Source: Moniliella sp. 'wahieum'
Lineage: Eukaryota; Basidiomycota; Moniliellomycetes; Moniliellales; Moniliellaceae
Direction: 5' to 3'
NCBI GenBank assembly: GCA_003971905.1
Contig: RSEE01000164.1
Coordinates: 1-64,000, forward strand
Length of the DNA stretch: 64,000 bases
Positions within the stretch are counted from its first letter, which is position 1; every line of letters begins with the position of its first letter. Made by a program: the position numbers and the translations under genes. Below the pieces are notes generated by a model that ran no database searches, was not told where the DNA came from, and saw nothing but the letters and a program-made list of their open reading frames with translations. Shown here piece by piece: positions 34,201 to 46,235 of this stretch.

Positions 34201-35079
34201 AAATTCGTGAGCGTAAGCGCAGAAAAGCCAAGGGTGAAAGGTAAAAGTGGATGAACGACTAAGGTCTGTAAGCCAGGGTTGATTGGTAGAAACGCAGATG
34301 GTCGGTCGATGACAGGTTGTGGTCGGTAGGAAACAGATTGACCGATGAGAACCACATGACAGAGTTATGGACAAAACCCTACTGGATAGGGCTGCGAATA
34401 TACCGAAGAGATCAGGACAGGTATAAAAGCAGGACGTAGGAGCTCTACAGCGAGGTAACATCTAAGGCTCATCCCGTCCTTTCAACGGTGCAGACAATGC
34501 GCAGGGTCGGGTATAGCAGAAAAATGATTCTGCCAATACTGATGATATAGGGGCCACACGAGTATACTAATAAACATTGTATCTTCTATTTGCGACCATG
34601 GGCAGCCGTGGAGGATAGTATGGGTAGCATCGATAAGGTGCCCTCTGAATCTCTCTGACGCACTATTGTCTATAACGACTGATGGTGTGGATTGGGGTCA
34701 GATCGAGCTCTGCCAAACGTAGGACTCTTTATTGAGAGGTCCCTTATATATATCGTCTCTTTGTCCCGGCTCAATTAGAAAGAGTGTGGTATTCTTTCCC
34801 CAAAACCATGTCCTTATATATATGTTGTTCTACCAAAACCACGCCATGCTCTGCAAGTGGGTGCAGAGAGAAAGAGTCGAACAATCATTTCGCCGAGGAT
34901 GGTGGAAAGGGTTAAGATGTACTTCATACCCTTCTCCGGAAGCATTTTTGAGCAGCTGGAGTGTACGTTCCCGTCCAGAAGGAGGGAGATGCAATCTCCC
35001 CAGCGTCTCAGCTGGGTTCAACAACTTAACCCAAACTCATCTGCGGCGGAAGTGCAAAAACGCAGTTCCCAAAAAAAGA

Positions 35080-35320
35080 GGACAAGTGAACCCTATTTCC
35101 ATAGGGAACCGCCAAATCACAGCGTTCGGAACGGGCTGCAGGCGTTTTCATAGGAACAGCCACGAGGTGTGAACGCAGATATCCCGCCTGGGAGGCTGGA
35201 CTAACTCGGCTGTTGGGATTTGAAGTGTAGAAACGGTCCGGATTTGTGGAAAAAACATGACAAGTGTGCGTTCATAGTGAACGGCCGAATCTCAGCGTTC
35301 GCATCGAGCTGCAGGTGGTC
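35080..35320 (+). repeat. Two diverged direct repeats, about 175 bp apart
   Basis: GACAAGTG, then CATAGGGAACCGCC, CAGCGTTCGGA and GCTGCAGG in the first unit line up with GACAAGTG, CATAGTGAACGGCC, CAGCGTTCGCA and GCTGCAGG in the second. Nothing coding is evident. Confidence 0.65.
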
Positions 35321-35917
35321 GTAGCGACGGCGCCACGGACTGAAAACGCAAAGATTTCGTCTCTGACAGGAATACACTTCATGCATAGACACATGCAGCA
35401 TCTCATCTTCCTTGCGTCACAGCGCTCAGCCGCTCATCGCTGTTGGTCCGCACCACAGGCATAAAGCACACGCCTCATTCATGAGGCCTGAGGGAGCTAT
35501 CATGTTGAGGCGAACCGCATGACTTACTGCCAAGCAAATGAATATAGCTCCTCGCACATCCCATATGTCTCTATCGCACTCAGCGGACGTGCGCGGGGCC
35601 ACGGAGGTTCATTTGTATTACTAACAATTCGTGCTATGAGGGAAGCATTTTCTGCACGCCATAAAGGATGTCATCATCGATCATGCATTCCCCCCCGTGT
35701 CTATCAGATATTGTTTGTCACGGGGCGCCCCCCCCAGGGGGCTCGTCCGGGTTTATAGGGTACAATCCCTTCGGAGACGGTACGTCGCAAAGATTCCGGA
35801 TGCGTGGTGGCCTAGGCCATCCGACTTGGACTTGGTGGGGGGGGGGGGTCGACTATTGCCGGGGGGAAGCATGGCCACTCTGGCCACCGTACTTGATTTA
35901 CCCAACCATCATCACAC

Positions 35918-36139
35918 TTGGCTGTACTTCGGAGCGCGCTCTACTGTGCATGTGCAGAGAAGGCGGGCCTTAGCTTGGCTCGGACCATCTCGGATCCAAC
36001 GCAGCCCGTAACTATAGGATACGAGAGAGCACTGGCCAAGAAACAGAGCAAAACGGCTATTCACACTGCAGGAAGCACACGAGCCCAAGTCAAAACTTGG
36101 TATGAACGCATATGGGGACGAGCGCGTGAAGAGGGGTAA
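35918..36139 (+). other. Orphan open frame, 73 codons, unknown
   Basis: Ends with a Lys/Arg/Ala-rich stretch (RALAKKQSKTAIHTAGS, then WYERIWGRAREEG) that has the look of real protein. No start context, neighbour or family supports it. It could be a remnant of a larger sequence. Confidence 0.2.
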
Positions 36140-36804
36140 AAGAGATGGAATGGATGTGAAATGAGATGAGATATGAGAAATTGAGATGAGATGAGATGAG
36201 ATGAGATTCGTCGTGCCTCTTCAGTTGACAACGAGTGGAAGACCATGGACTTACGGTTCGGGCGCTTCTCTTTAGCTGCCCCAAGAACGGGAAATACCCT
36301 CGGCGACTGCAGTGTGAAAGCCGTGGGCGGCGAGGAAGACCCCCTCCCCCCCGTCCTAATAGGCGCCCACCTCAAATGTTAGAAATACAGGGTGCAAGAC
36401 GCGATGGAACAGACCAATAGCATCCTTGCCCTTTTGCCTATTGCCCATCTGTTGGGCCTGTAAACACGTGTGTTCCACCGTATGTTATACCTTCGATACA
36501 GGCGGCAGTTGAAGACTTGCGGTACTTGGAGAAGAGAGAGGGCAAGGTGGCGTTACACACACCGATAATACTCAACAGAGCTCGACGGAAGATACCCCCT
36601 CTGGCATGGTAAAAAGTCGGTGGAATGCGAGGAAGTGTCTCCACCGACGCCTCGTGAAGAGAAGTATCAATCACCTTCATTGAAGGGTCTTGTAGGAACG
36701 GTAAGGGAATGAGGTGGGTTGTGCAAATAACCACCCGTACCAGATAACTTGGAGCAGGCGAGGCTGAACCGACCCGCTCACATTCTCGCCAGAGCTCAGG
36801 AGGG

Positions 36805-37935
36805 CTAGGGGTGGAAAGAGACCTGCTCCACAGAAAAGCCTTCGTCCCGCGCGGTATTTTCCGTCGCAGTGGGCCTCGTACGTTCTCGATTTGCTCTCCA
36901 CCGTTCCTCCTCGTCGTGATCAACAAAGAACGCCGAATGGCCTCCAACAGCATCGTCTGCTCAGTTCATGCGCCAATGACGAACGTCCCCTAGTCAGATG
37001 GGAGCGTGGTCGACCATAAAGCCCTTGATCTGGCATCCGGTTGACTCCTCGGGTTATTTGGGAAATCCAGACTAGACGGAACAGAGGCGTTGACATGAGA
37101 TGCATGAGATGAGGTGACGCCGATGGGAGCCACGCGGCCCTCGACGTCCCCCATAATGATACGCTGGCTGGCCTTACGGGCTTGATCGGCTTTGGCACTC
37201 TCGAGCTGCGCTTCCCACATAGGGCGAATCTCGTCGACTGTCACCGCCTTCGGGTTGGAGGGGTCCAGTCCTCGTTCCACCTGGTCTGCATCGGTGTCGG
37301 GCACAGGCTCATTGATGCGATTGGCTGGTGGGCGGGCGTGAAGAGAGACATTGTCGAGCACAGCACGGGGTGGTCTGTATATGACGCCCAAGTTGGATGT
37401 CATGCAAAAGGCACAAGACGGGCTGGCTGGTAGGTGGGTTGAACTGGGATGGATCGGGCCGGCGAGCCTGGACGAAACACTCGGTGCAGATAGTTTGGCA
37501 CAGCAGCACGTGCGATTGAGAGGTGAAGGATAGACGAGCATGCAGATGGGGCACTCCGTCGGCACTACCCGTCCCGCAAAGCATCCAGCCAGATCCTCAG
37601 CCTCGTCGACACCGTGGTAAAATGGTGCAAGGCGACGAGAACAGATGAGCGTCTTGACAATGTCGTGACCATAGTCTTGGGGCTATGTGGGTATACACCC
37701 GTCGGAACAAGAAGACCCGAGTCGAATGTGGCAGGCCAGCCGGGCGCACACTTGAGTGTGTGTCGACTACTGCGTCGAGAAGAGAGGTAGGAAGGGGTGA
37801 AGGGGAAATGCAGTCGGTCTGGCCTAGGGCTAGAAGCGGAGAGGAGGTGAATGTGGTATAGCGACTGTTGAAATGGCGGCTGCGGCGCTTGTTGGGGGCA
37901 GCGGCAGTAGCTTCGCGACCGTTGGCCTGGCCCAT
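36805..37935 (-). CDS. SIP5: Sip5-like RING-type protein
   Basis: Yeast Sip5 binds the Snf1 kinase and the Reg1/Glc7 phosphatase. The start MGQANGRE keeps Gly at position 2, fitting N-myristoylation seen in the family. The core reads YGHDIVKTLICSRRLAPFYHGVDEAED, then TECPICMLVYPSPLNRTCCC, CTECFVQARRPDP and a third Cys pair before NLGVIYRPP; these Cys pairs form the Sip5 zinc region (about 37340–37560). The C-terminus has MLLEAIRRSL, as in the family, then an acidic EEER stretch and a stop at 36805. Frames change near 37690, 37500, 37000 and 36930. It stands alone between gene-poor blocks and is broken in all open-frame scans, so it is easily missed. Confidence 0.85.
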
Positions 37936-38356
37936 GATTGGATGGTGGTGGAGAGCTGAAGAGTGCGAAGAAGACTTGAAGATGGACAATTGGAAACAAT
38001 AAGGCTGAGGCACTGCTGCTGCTTATAGTTCCCTTTTGGGGAAGCTCACGCACTAAAGTCTCAACTGTCGAGAGGGAGGATGTCGAAATGAAGGGGAGCT
38101 GAGCTCAGCGCTCCGGCTGAGTGGCACCCTGATCTGGTGCTCAGCTTGCTTAGTGCTGGTTGTGGCCCGGCAATGTCAGCCAAGCGTGTCAGCTGACACA
38201 CTAAGGACTGAAGCTTGAAGCTCAGCCATGTCAACGTGTCCGCCGCACTCACCAAGGTGGGGGCGAGATCTCAGTCCGAGGCCTGAGCCTCAGGCCCCTC
38301 AGTGTGCTCAGCTGAGCCAACAGAGTGCGCTGAAGCTGAACAAATTCATTAAGCAT

Positions 38357-38425
38357 TGAACGTTGAATATTGATGCGTGATTCAAGCGATTAATGATGAG
38401 ATCGATGATCGATGATCGATGATCA
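38357..38425. repeat. Mixed heptad tract upstream of SIP5
   Basis: TGA-ACGT, TGA-ATAT and TGA-TGCG run in register at 38357–38377. TGA-TCGA repeats at 38406–38422. Four different 4-mers use the same spacing. Confidence 0.88.
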
Positions 38426-38905
38426 ATGAAATTAATGATCGACTATTCCAGTTTCCAAATGCAATGTTCAATGCTCGAACACCGATCACCGATTGAATCA
38501 CCGGTCATCGAGGTCATCCCTCTGCCACCTGCAATCGCAATTGATGCTCGCGACCATAACGAGTGTGATTCACACATCGCCACGTCTTCAAAAAGGCATC
38601 GATGCCGGTGCAGTGTTACACGGGACATCATACCATTCTTTGCAAAATATGAAGACAGGTAAGGAAACGCTCTCCGCCTACCGGGACCGCTCATCCCGTG
38701 TGCGCTACTCGCTCGAGCCAACCAAACCAGGAGCTCAATGGTTTCGCCCGCAGGTCAGGGGCGTGGAAGACGAAACAGGAAGTAGTTATTACGAAAAGCT
38801 GGCGTGTCAGCGTAATTTGCAATCACCCCAACAAGGGACTCTCCCCCATTCGCCTCCAAACTCCGGAGACGTATTCTAAGCTATACTGCATCCATAGTAT
38901 TATTG

Positions 38906-39650
38906 ACAGAGCTTAAGGCTGTTTTGGGATAGGGAAACGCTACGCTTAAACCGACCCGTTCTCATCTTACCTGTGTTGCTTGGTAGTGCCACACCCCTGT
39001 TAAGGAACCAGGGGAATCTCGCCAGAGGATATCAGGCCCCTCTGGTGTCCGCCATCTGGGGCCCATACCCAAGAAGCGCGTGTGGACACGGATGAACGTG
39101 GTAGACATCCCACTGAGCGAGGAACCATTTCCAACATTGAGAGTCAGTAGTCAAATCCTTCCAATGCGCAAGCATCGTTGCCCGCTGTCTTGGTGCCGTG
39201 GTATTAGTACTATCCCCGCCTCAGGGAAACGGCTCTTGAGTGCGTCCCTGCCAGTACTTGGCGTTCAATCTTGTCGCATTCGGTGCTTGTTCCAGCAGCC
39301 GATGAAGCAGCTCCTTCTCCCGGCGTTCCAAAGGCGTCGCGGTGCTCTCATGCACCACCCTGCGGTACGCGCTCTGCGCCTCCTGCGTTCCCGTGTCGTG
39401 CAGCGTGTGGTCCATCTCCATTCCAGATCCTCCGATTGCTCCCGGCCCCATCACGGGGGGTAGTCGGTGCGCAGTGCCCCCCTCCCGCGCCTCGACCCAT
39501 ACTCTTCCTCCACAGTAGGTTCGTTGTGGCCGTGGGTGTGGATGGAGCGCACGAGCTGATGGAGAATGGGCTCCCACACTGCCTCATATGCAACGCACCA
39601 AACTTGGCCTGGGTGCGGGTAGAAGCCATGATGTGGGTTCTAGCGAGGAC
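38906..39650 (-). repeat. Unnamed dispersed family, copy B
   Basis: Best-preserved copy. It shares ATTGACAGAGCTTAAGG, GAAGCGCGTGTGGACACGG and CTTGAGTGCGTCCCTG with copy A. In the minus sense it shows MEMDHTLHDTGTQEAQSAYR, RREKELLHRLLEQA and YWQGRTQE. No catalytic motif that would name the family was seen, and it looks decayed. Confidence 0.75.
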
Positions 39651-40049
39651 ATGACGCCGCACTTGCACATGCTGCGCGTGGAGCGGCACAGCGTGTGGAG
39701 CTGGAGATCTATCTGAACCTGCTTGTCGGCGAGCCGGAGGCACGGGGCGGATGTAATGAGGAGAGCCAAGTGTGGGTCAAGTTGCTGTGCCCAACCACAC
39801 GGCGACTATCAGCATAATGCGCGTGGATATGGTATGACCGAGGATGATCATATATAAACTGAGAAACATATGGGGTGATCGAGAGATGAGAGCTTCATAC
39901 CAGACTCTTCAGCGAGACGTGCCAACAGTGCTCTCAAGCATCTTATACCGTTGGTGCGGTTGGTACTAGTGTTGATGCAACGTTGATGTGTGTCTTCTCA
40001 TCATATGATCATATCTGTTGGGGTTAAGATATAGAATGAAAAACGGCTC

Positions 40050-40330
40050 TTCAATCGGTGTATCCTTGGTGCTTTTTTGGCGCGCTCTTCTCGCATTCCC
40101 CTTGCCTATTCTCTTTTTCTCATGGTGTTCCGCAGATGTTATCGTCTCCTCTCTCGTGTTACCATCTTTCGGCACTCAATCTTGCCATCACTTGTATACA
40201 AGTCCTTCTGAGAATGAGGTCCATCTCCATCCCTATAGTCCTCCGTAGTCTTCTCCGAAAGCTCTTCGCCCCCATCATCTCTCAATAATCCACACATCTG
40301 GCCATCCGCGCCTCGTTGAGGTTCTTGAGC
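40050..40330 (-). repeat. Possible copy D of the dispersed family
   Basis: Short shared words with copy B in the same orientation: GGTCCATCTCCATCCC-type, and CTTCTCGCATTCCC against CTTGTCGCATTC. The minus sense gives MEMDLILRRT against MEMDHTLHDT. Strongly diverged. Confidence 0.35.
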
Positions 40331-40974
40331 ATAGCACCTGCCCATTCCCCTCTCCCACATCTCCCTATAGCGCTGGTGCTTCGTCTTTTAAACTCTCGCA
40401 TGCCGGCGTGTACCAGTCAAGGAGGGTATAACAAAAGTGATAATAAGGTAGTCGTTGTGGGCCTCATTGTAGAAGCATCAGCGCGCGTGTGAGGCGCACC
40501 TACTAAATAGCCGCTGCATCCTCCCAGTGGAAGGGTTACATGCGCTCATGAGCATGCCAAAGGGACCGTCCTTTCAATCGTCCCGTCCTCATTTTCCCAA
40601 CAAGGTCCGTTGAAACCATACTAGGCACACAGAGAATGAAAACGTCAGTAGTATTGACTAGCATAGCGACGACCATCCCCCTCCCAATTGTGTAAGGGTA
40701 ATGCCATCCAAAATGTTTGTCTTGTCGGCTGTTATTGGCGCACCCTTTGTCCGGAAAAGCCATGCCCGGCGGCAATTACCATGACGCACACTGTAATGAT
40801 GTCCCACTCAAACAAAGTACCCACACTGGACCACGGCCTTTTCGAATCCGGTCCCGCTCCTCTTCGAGCCTGGCCGCTCACCGTGACCGTCCTGACGCTG
40901 TAAGATTCGTACTACGGCCGACCGTCAAGCTTATTCAAGCTTCACGTATACATTTGAACGGGTCTACTCTTACG

Positions 40975-41250
40975 TGTTGCTTCCCTGGTATTTGACATTG
41001 TTACCACGTTGCGCTTTTCCCCTACCCGTAATAAAAACTCCAGGCTCGTCCACAGACGTTCGAAAGAAATCGAGGTTATCATCTCCTCACCACCAGCTTT
41101 CGTTACTCAAAACTTTTTTAGCGTCCTTTACTATACCTGAGTCACACCAGTTCCTATTCCACCTCACCATCATTGGTTGTCCAAACGGTCCTGGCCCCAC
41201 CATTCGACGCCTGGCTCTACCCCCAGTCGTGTTTCCTCTTCTTCTCGTCT
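40975..41250 (-). repeat. Possible copy E of the dispersed family
   Basis: TCCCTGGTATTTGACATTGT and the following bases align with TCCCTGGTACTTGACGTTCT of copy A, and CCTGGCCCCACCATTCGACG aligns with CCAGGCCCCATCACGCGG further on. Same orientation as the other copies; strongly diverged. Confidence 0.4.
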
Positions 41251-41639
41251 ACAAAAACCACAGCTAATATATAATCAAAAAGCAATGGGTGTCCCGGATG
41301 GAGGACAAGAGAAGCTTGAGTGTCGGGATCAGATCCACTTGATCACCGTTTGATCACCAAGTTGACTGGTCCCTGATTTGTTCTAGACCCGGTTTTCCCC
41401 TTCGATTATGCTCCCCTTCTTCCTCTGTGTGACTTGCCCGCATGTTCTCTTCTTCTTCGAAATATATACATCTTCGCCCTCTTTCCACTCGATGAATATG
41501 ATCCTGACCCTTTCTCCCATCTCTATCTCCTGTTAGATTTGATCCCACTCGGCTTCCTGGCTTTTTAGTCCACCCACGCATCCCATCTTGTTGGACATCT
41601 CTCTCCGTCCTACCTCACTCTCCTCCCGCCCCATGTCCA

Positions 41640-42670
41640 ACCACCGCGCTCTTTGAACCCAACGCGGTCGGTCCCGAGATGGACAATATTATCCCAACGG
41701 CAACGACTCGTCGTTGACCCCACCGCCCTCCGGCCATGGTGCCTCAAGCATCGCCCTCCCCCCGTGGCCACATCCCCTTCCCCCGCCCCTGGTCCCAACG
41801 TGCGATCCATTGCTGTTATCACTATCCAGGCCCCACTTCCCCGGCTACACACCTTGGTGGCCGAAGCCTGTGCGCCCGCTCCTACACCCGAACTCGCGCT
41901 CGAACACGAGACCGAAGCCGCGCCCGACCTGCACCTACTCCTTCATATGTCTCCTTAAGACATCCGGTCTGCCATATGCACTGTCTGCCGCGACCGCGGA
42001 ACTGAGCAATTGTCACGCAAGCCGACAAGTGGGCTGTCCGTGACTGGCTCCATCGTTCCGAATATGACATCGTCACCATTGCGCCCAACGCCCGTGTCTC
42101 AATGGCCCTGCTGCCACCGAGTACAACGCCCAACTGGACCTCGCTCTTTGGGACATTGTGTGGATGCTGGCCTCCCCTCCGACGGTCCTGCCCGCAGCGC
42201 CCTGCGCAACACCGCCACCCTCGCCTCGGCCATGTACAAAGTGCTGACCAAAGCCTTTGCCGCCGTGACCAGCCCCCGCGACGGTTTCAAAGCCCGATTC
42301 GACGCCCAGAACACCTACCGCGTTGCGCAGGCTCCAGGCCCCATCACTGCTCGTATTGAGGATCTACGCGGCCTGTTCAATGCCGTTTTCCCCAATTCTG
42401 ACGAGATATGGCCCTACAGCCTCATTCGAGCGAACCGAAACGACTCCTTTGCGCCTGTCTTGGGACGAAACGGTGGCAAGGGCATACGCCACTGAGTTGT
42501 CCGTCCAGCTCGACAGCCTCCCTGTATCCCTGATACCCGCACAGGCTGCTCCCTCCCCGCTGCCGGCGACTCCTCCCTTGCCCACTACCCGTGGCCCGAA
42601 CCGCGCCAACCATGTTGGTGTTATTGAGGGTTGGCTCCCGCACGGCCTCGTACAACGCCCCTGGTAGATT
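41640..42670 (+). other. Coding-like region of unknown type
   Basis: Several adjoining open stretches have protein-like composition, for example DKWAVRDWLHRSEYDIVTIA, KAFAAVTSPRDGFKARFDAQ and ARIEDLRGLFNAVFPNSDEIW. I do not recognise the family. It may be an orphan host gene, or a fossil of a mobile element (a gag-like origin cannot be excluded). It is flanked by possible copies E and F of the dispersed family. Confidence 0.35.
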
Positions 42671-42769
42671 AGGATTTGCCAACACTGATAAGTGTGGCTC
42701 GGTACTAGTCAGTCCCCCTTTCAATCTCCTCCCAGCTTCTCTGCTCCATTTAAATCGTGCTCTCTGGAC

Positions 42770-43030
42770 TACTCAATTTGTATAGATCGCTGTATCCCTT
42801 GACGCTTTCTTCTGCCACAGACCGTTCTCGTCTCCTGTCTGCGGTTGCCACGTATCATTACTGTGAACCAGAAATTGGATCTCAGCCTGAACTCGTATAT
42901 ACACGGTACGTGGCGTCAATAGGGTTCGACTGCTTGTTTCCCCCGTTTCGTCTTGGTAGTCCGCACAACCCCCCCCCCTTCCTGAGGGATCCCCCGCCCT
43001 CACCCATACGCTACGTTCCACTATCAATTT
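42770..43030 (-). repeat. Very weak possible copy F of the dispersed family
   Basis: The minus-sense peptide RSVWVRAGD resembles RVWVEAREGG in copy B, and orientation agrees. DNA similarity is slight; this may be chance. Confidence 0.2.
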
Positions 43031-43513
43031 ACTATCTGCAACATCTGGAAAACGATGGATGGAGCAATGAGTAATGTTGCTGGGTGCGGACAGACAAAAA
43101 AACAGACATCAAGTCGAAACGGGCTCGGTCGACAGAAATGACCTCAGTGCGCCTTTGTGTGTGTGCAACCGTTCCTTGCCCTCTTTCTCATCTTCACTTC
43201 CTCTTTGTCCCAGGCCCACGGGGTGATGGGCGTGATTTGCAGACAACTGAACTCTCAAACACGGAAGGTGGGCGAGAGCGAGGGGCGAGATGAGACGAGG
43301 CAAGGTCAGGTGAGGCGCAACAGGCGGTGTAGGTGAGGAGGAGCGTGGCAGAGGCGCATGAAACGAACACGGGCAGGGGCGAAAGTAGAGGCGAGAGCAG
43401 AGGCAGTAGAAGAAACAGGTGCAGAAGTATAGGGGAAGAAACTGGAGCAAGAGCACAAAGAGCATAAACAAAATGCAAATGCAAGTGCGAAAGCAGGAGC
43501 AAGAACAGGACCT

Positions 43514-45211
43514 TCAGGGGCTGTTACAAAATGTGACCACGGAAGCGAGTGGGGTCCGGGTTGAAGACTGCCGGACTGGCGATCGATGGGTCTTGAATCG
43601 GGGTTTGCGAATGTGCTGCGGGGGGGTTGAGGTCCCCGGAAGCGGGTAAGGGTGGTACACATGCCGATTAGGAACGGAGGACAAGATAGGGTGAGTTTGT
43701 ATGGAGTTGTGGAGGGCAAGTTGGTCTTGCAGGCTGAGACTGGGCAGACAGGGACAAGGATCGCCTTCGGGCGATTGGTGCCGATGCAAGGCATCGAGGC
43801 GAGCAAAGACCTTACCACAGAGGTGGCATGTGTGCGGACGAATTATAAGATGCAACTTTTCGTGCCGTCGTTTGTCGTGGGCACGGGCAAAGCTGCGTTC
43901 GCAAAACCGGCATGCGTAGGGTCGCTCGTGTGTGGGAGCGTAGGTGACCACGTAAATTGAGGGCACGGGTAAAAGATGATTCGCAGCCGGGCACGGGGCA
44001 CTTGAAGGGGGCAGCGCTCTTGCGCCGTGACACCGACGCGGCTTTGGTCTTGGCAGTGGTCACTTGCAGGTTCTGAATTGGCCGGGCTAGAAGGTCGCCT
44101 TCGACCACAGAGGAGCTGTCGGAGGAAAGGGAGACCGAACCGGTCCGAGAGAGCGAAGAGGAGGAGAACATGGGTCCTTCTGACTCCCCAGGACTGGGCG
44201 TGAGAGTGGTAGGGCTTGTAGAGATGGACCTACGATGTTCACGCGGAGAAATCTTAATCGACAACAACGGCGAGTCGTCAATCGCCGAACTAGGGACGCT
44301 GCTGCTGCCATTCAGTAGGCTGGGGGCACCCAGGGCGCTCTGCACGCTCCTTGGTGAGGTGTGTAACGAGGAATGGAGCACCGTATGTTGGGGTACATGA
44401 GGGCGCAGTTGGCTCTCGTACTGGTCTCGCGATGGTGACAAGGGGACAGGCGCGGCGGCCAGCGGCACCGGTACAACTCAGCCCCAGTAGGGTCAAAGTG
44501 AACCGTGAGTCGGTCCAAGGATTCGGGCGTTGCAACAGGTTCGATCTTGACTTGCGGGTGTGCATAGGTGCGAGTAGGCAGTGTTTGGGGAGACATGTCG
44601 GGGCGAGCATGAGGGTGTGTCTCCGTCGGCGCGGAAGCATGTGGCGCCAGAGATGGTGGCGCCATCTGCGACGGAGACGGTACGGGGACCGAATTAGCGA
44701 CGGGTTGGTTGATACCGAGAAATTGCTTGAAGTGGTCGTAGGAGGCGCTGCGGAGCTTGGGAGAGGGAGCAAGAGGAAGGAAAAAGTGGTCGTACTTGAC
44801 AAGCGGGGCTGAGTGGGGTTCTTCAAAACCAATGGATCTGGAGGCGGGGGTAGAGGTTGGCATGCTGGCAATGGTGCTGCAGGGCGTTGAATCGCTGGAG
44901 TCGGTGGGCGCTAAACCAAGACTTAGAGAGAGGCTTGACAGCTCACTGCTGGGAATCGCTGCGGGCATGACCATCGGCACCGTCCGAGAGGGCGGCAGCG
45001 GCTGAAGCGGAAGCGGTGCAGAAGCCGCTGGGCCATCGGTGGGGAGAAACCCGCACCCGTAGCGTTCGGGAAGCCGGGACTCCAGCTCGGGAACATGGTG
45101 GTCGAGAAGGGAAAGATGGGGCGGTGCGGCCACAGCAGGTTGAGTGAGGCACAACTGACAGGGGAGACCGGTGAGAAAGTCGGAGCCAGGGGGAGCAGAT
45201 GACTGTGTCAC
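43514..45211 (-). CDS. C2H2 zinc-finger transcription factor, Crz1-like
   Basis: Three fingers. Finger 1: FKCPVPGCESSFTRALNLRGHLRSH (C-x4-C-x12-H-x3-H). Finger 2: YACRFCERSFARAHDKRRHEKLH. Finger 3: HTCHLCGKVFARLDALHRH, whose FARLDALxRH is typical of calcineurin-responsive Crz1 proteins. A long Ser/Pro-rich activation-type region precedes them. The frame breaks between fingers 1 and 2 in a short CA run; two missing bases would give the usual THERPYAC linker. Another break lies near 44460. In-frame ATG 44974 is the first, but coding-like sequence with a Cys pair continues up to about 45211, so the true start is unresolved. Crz1 identity is inferred from finger layout only. Confidence 0.75.
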
Positions 45212-45426
45212 ATGACGCGTGACAGCAAGGCTTGGTATAAGACAGAAGAAGGAAGGAAAACAGGTATAGGGTCAAGACAGGGTTGATGGTACGTTGATGT
45301 GAGCCAGGTGAAACCAATGTGGTCCGCACGCCACTAGCCACTCTGCACCGTGTGGACCAGAGACCGGGGATAGAATATTGATGGTTTGCCATCATGCATC
45401 AGTCGACTAGCCAGTATCACTAATAG

Positions 45427-45457
45427 TCACTAGTCACTAGTCACTAGTCACTAGTCA
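45427..45457. repeat. Heptad tract TCA-CTAG
   Basis: Four perfect 7-bp units followed by TCA, just upstream of the Crz1-like gene. Confidence 0.92.
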
Positions 45458-46207
45458 CTGTGACCAGGACCACTCCCTGTCACATGTAGTGCACTACTCG
45501 GGTGGCCCTGATACCTGAGACCGGACTGAGAGCTCAAGCTTTCAGGCTGAGCGGGCGCGCGGTCCCTGGTCTATCTGCTCGCGCTCCGCCGGCTGAGGGC
45601 GCTGAGGTCTGGCGCTCAGTCTGAGCGTTCATCGGCTCATCAACGTCATCAACCCATCCATGCATCATGCACATCATGGATCACCGATCATCGCGCTATC
45701 GCTCCCCGTTAAAACACGTTGTAACAAAATACGAACGTAAAACTAAACTAAACGTAAGGCGTAACATGCGTAGCGCGTAACGCGTAAATGTGGAAACGCC
45801 ATACATTCGTATTCATATCTAAGAGCTCAAATGCCACAGAAGTCACGAAGTCACCGGTCACATGTCGTAGGCATGCTGGCAGCTGGACGCTGGACGCTGG
45901 ACACTGGACGGGCTGGGCGAGAGCTTGACTAGTTGACTCGCGGTTGGTTAAACTCAGTTATTGGATCCTGGGTACTGCATTGCTAGGTCTGTGGGCGGTC
46001 GGGATATCTGCGTGTCAATGGCCAAGACCAATCGATGACCAGCACGGTGGCTGATGGCGCTGAGTGGCTGAGCGCTGAAGCTCTGGGTACCGATGTACTG
46101 ATGCATGATGACCAATGATTAATGATCTGGATAAATGTACAGAGTAAAACCGGTGCCCCAACCGGGCTGCTCCCAAGCTGAGCCAGCAGATGCAGAATGC
46201 CTCTTCC

Positions 46208-46235
46208 AGCTTGAAGCTTGAAGCTTGAAGCCTGA
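46208..46235. repeat. Heptad tract AGCT-TGA
   Basis: TGA-AGCT units in register, the last one TGA-AGCC. Confidence 0.88.

Larger units (their letters stand above)
29423..36804. other. Gene-poor block
   Basis: No convincing gene. The first 600 bp may be the promoter and leader of the CBM21 gene. It holds heptad tracts at 30341–30374 and 31180–31207, many single TCA/TGA words, and a diverged 175-bp repeat pair at 35080–35320. A short open frame at 35918–36139 (ends KTWYERIWGRAREEG) looks protein-like but matches nothing I know. A 5-bp GATGA repeat lies near 36183–36207. Base composition is more A/T-rich than in the genes around it. Confidence 0.5.
37936..43513. other. Gene-poor block rich in repeats
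   Basis: Upstream of SIP5 there is a run of TGA/TCA words (38060–38425) in the presumed promoter. Then come copies B, D, E and perhaps F of the unnamed dispersed family, and a coding-like stretch near 41640–42670. No further host gene could be recognised. Confidence 0.5.
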
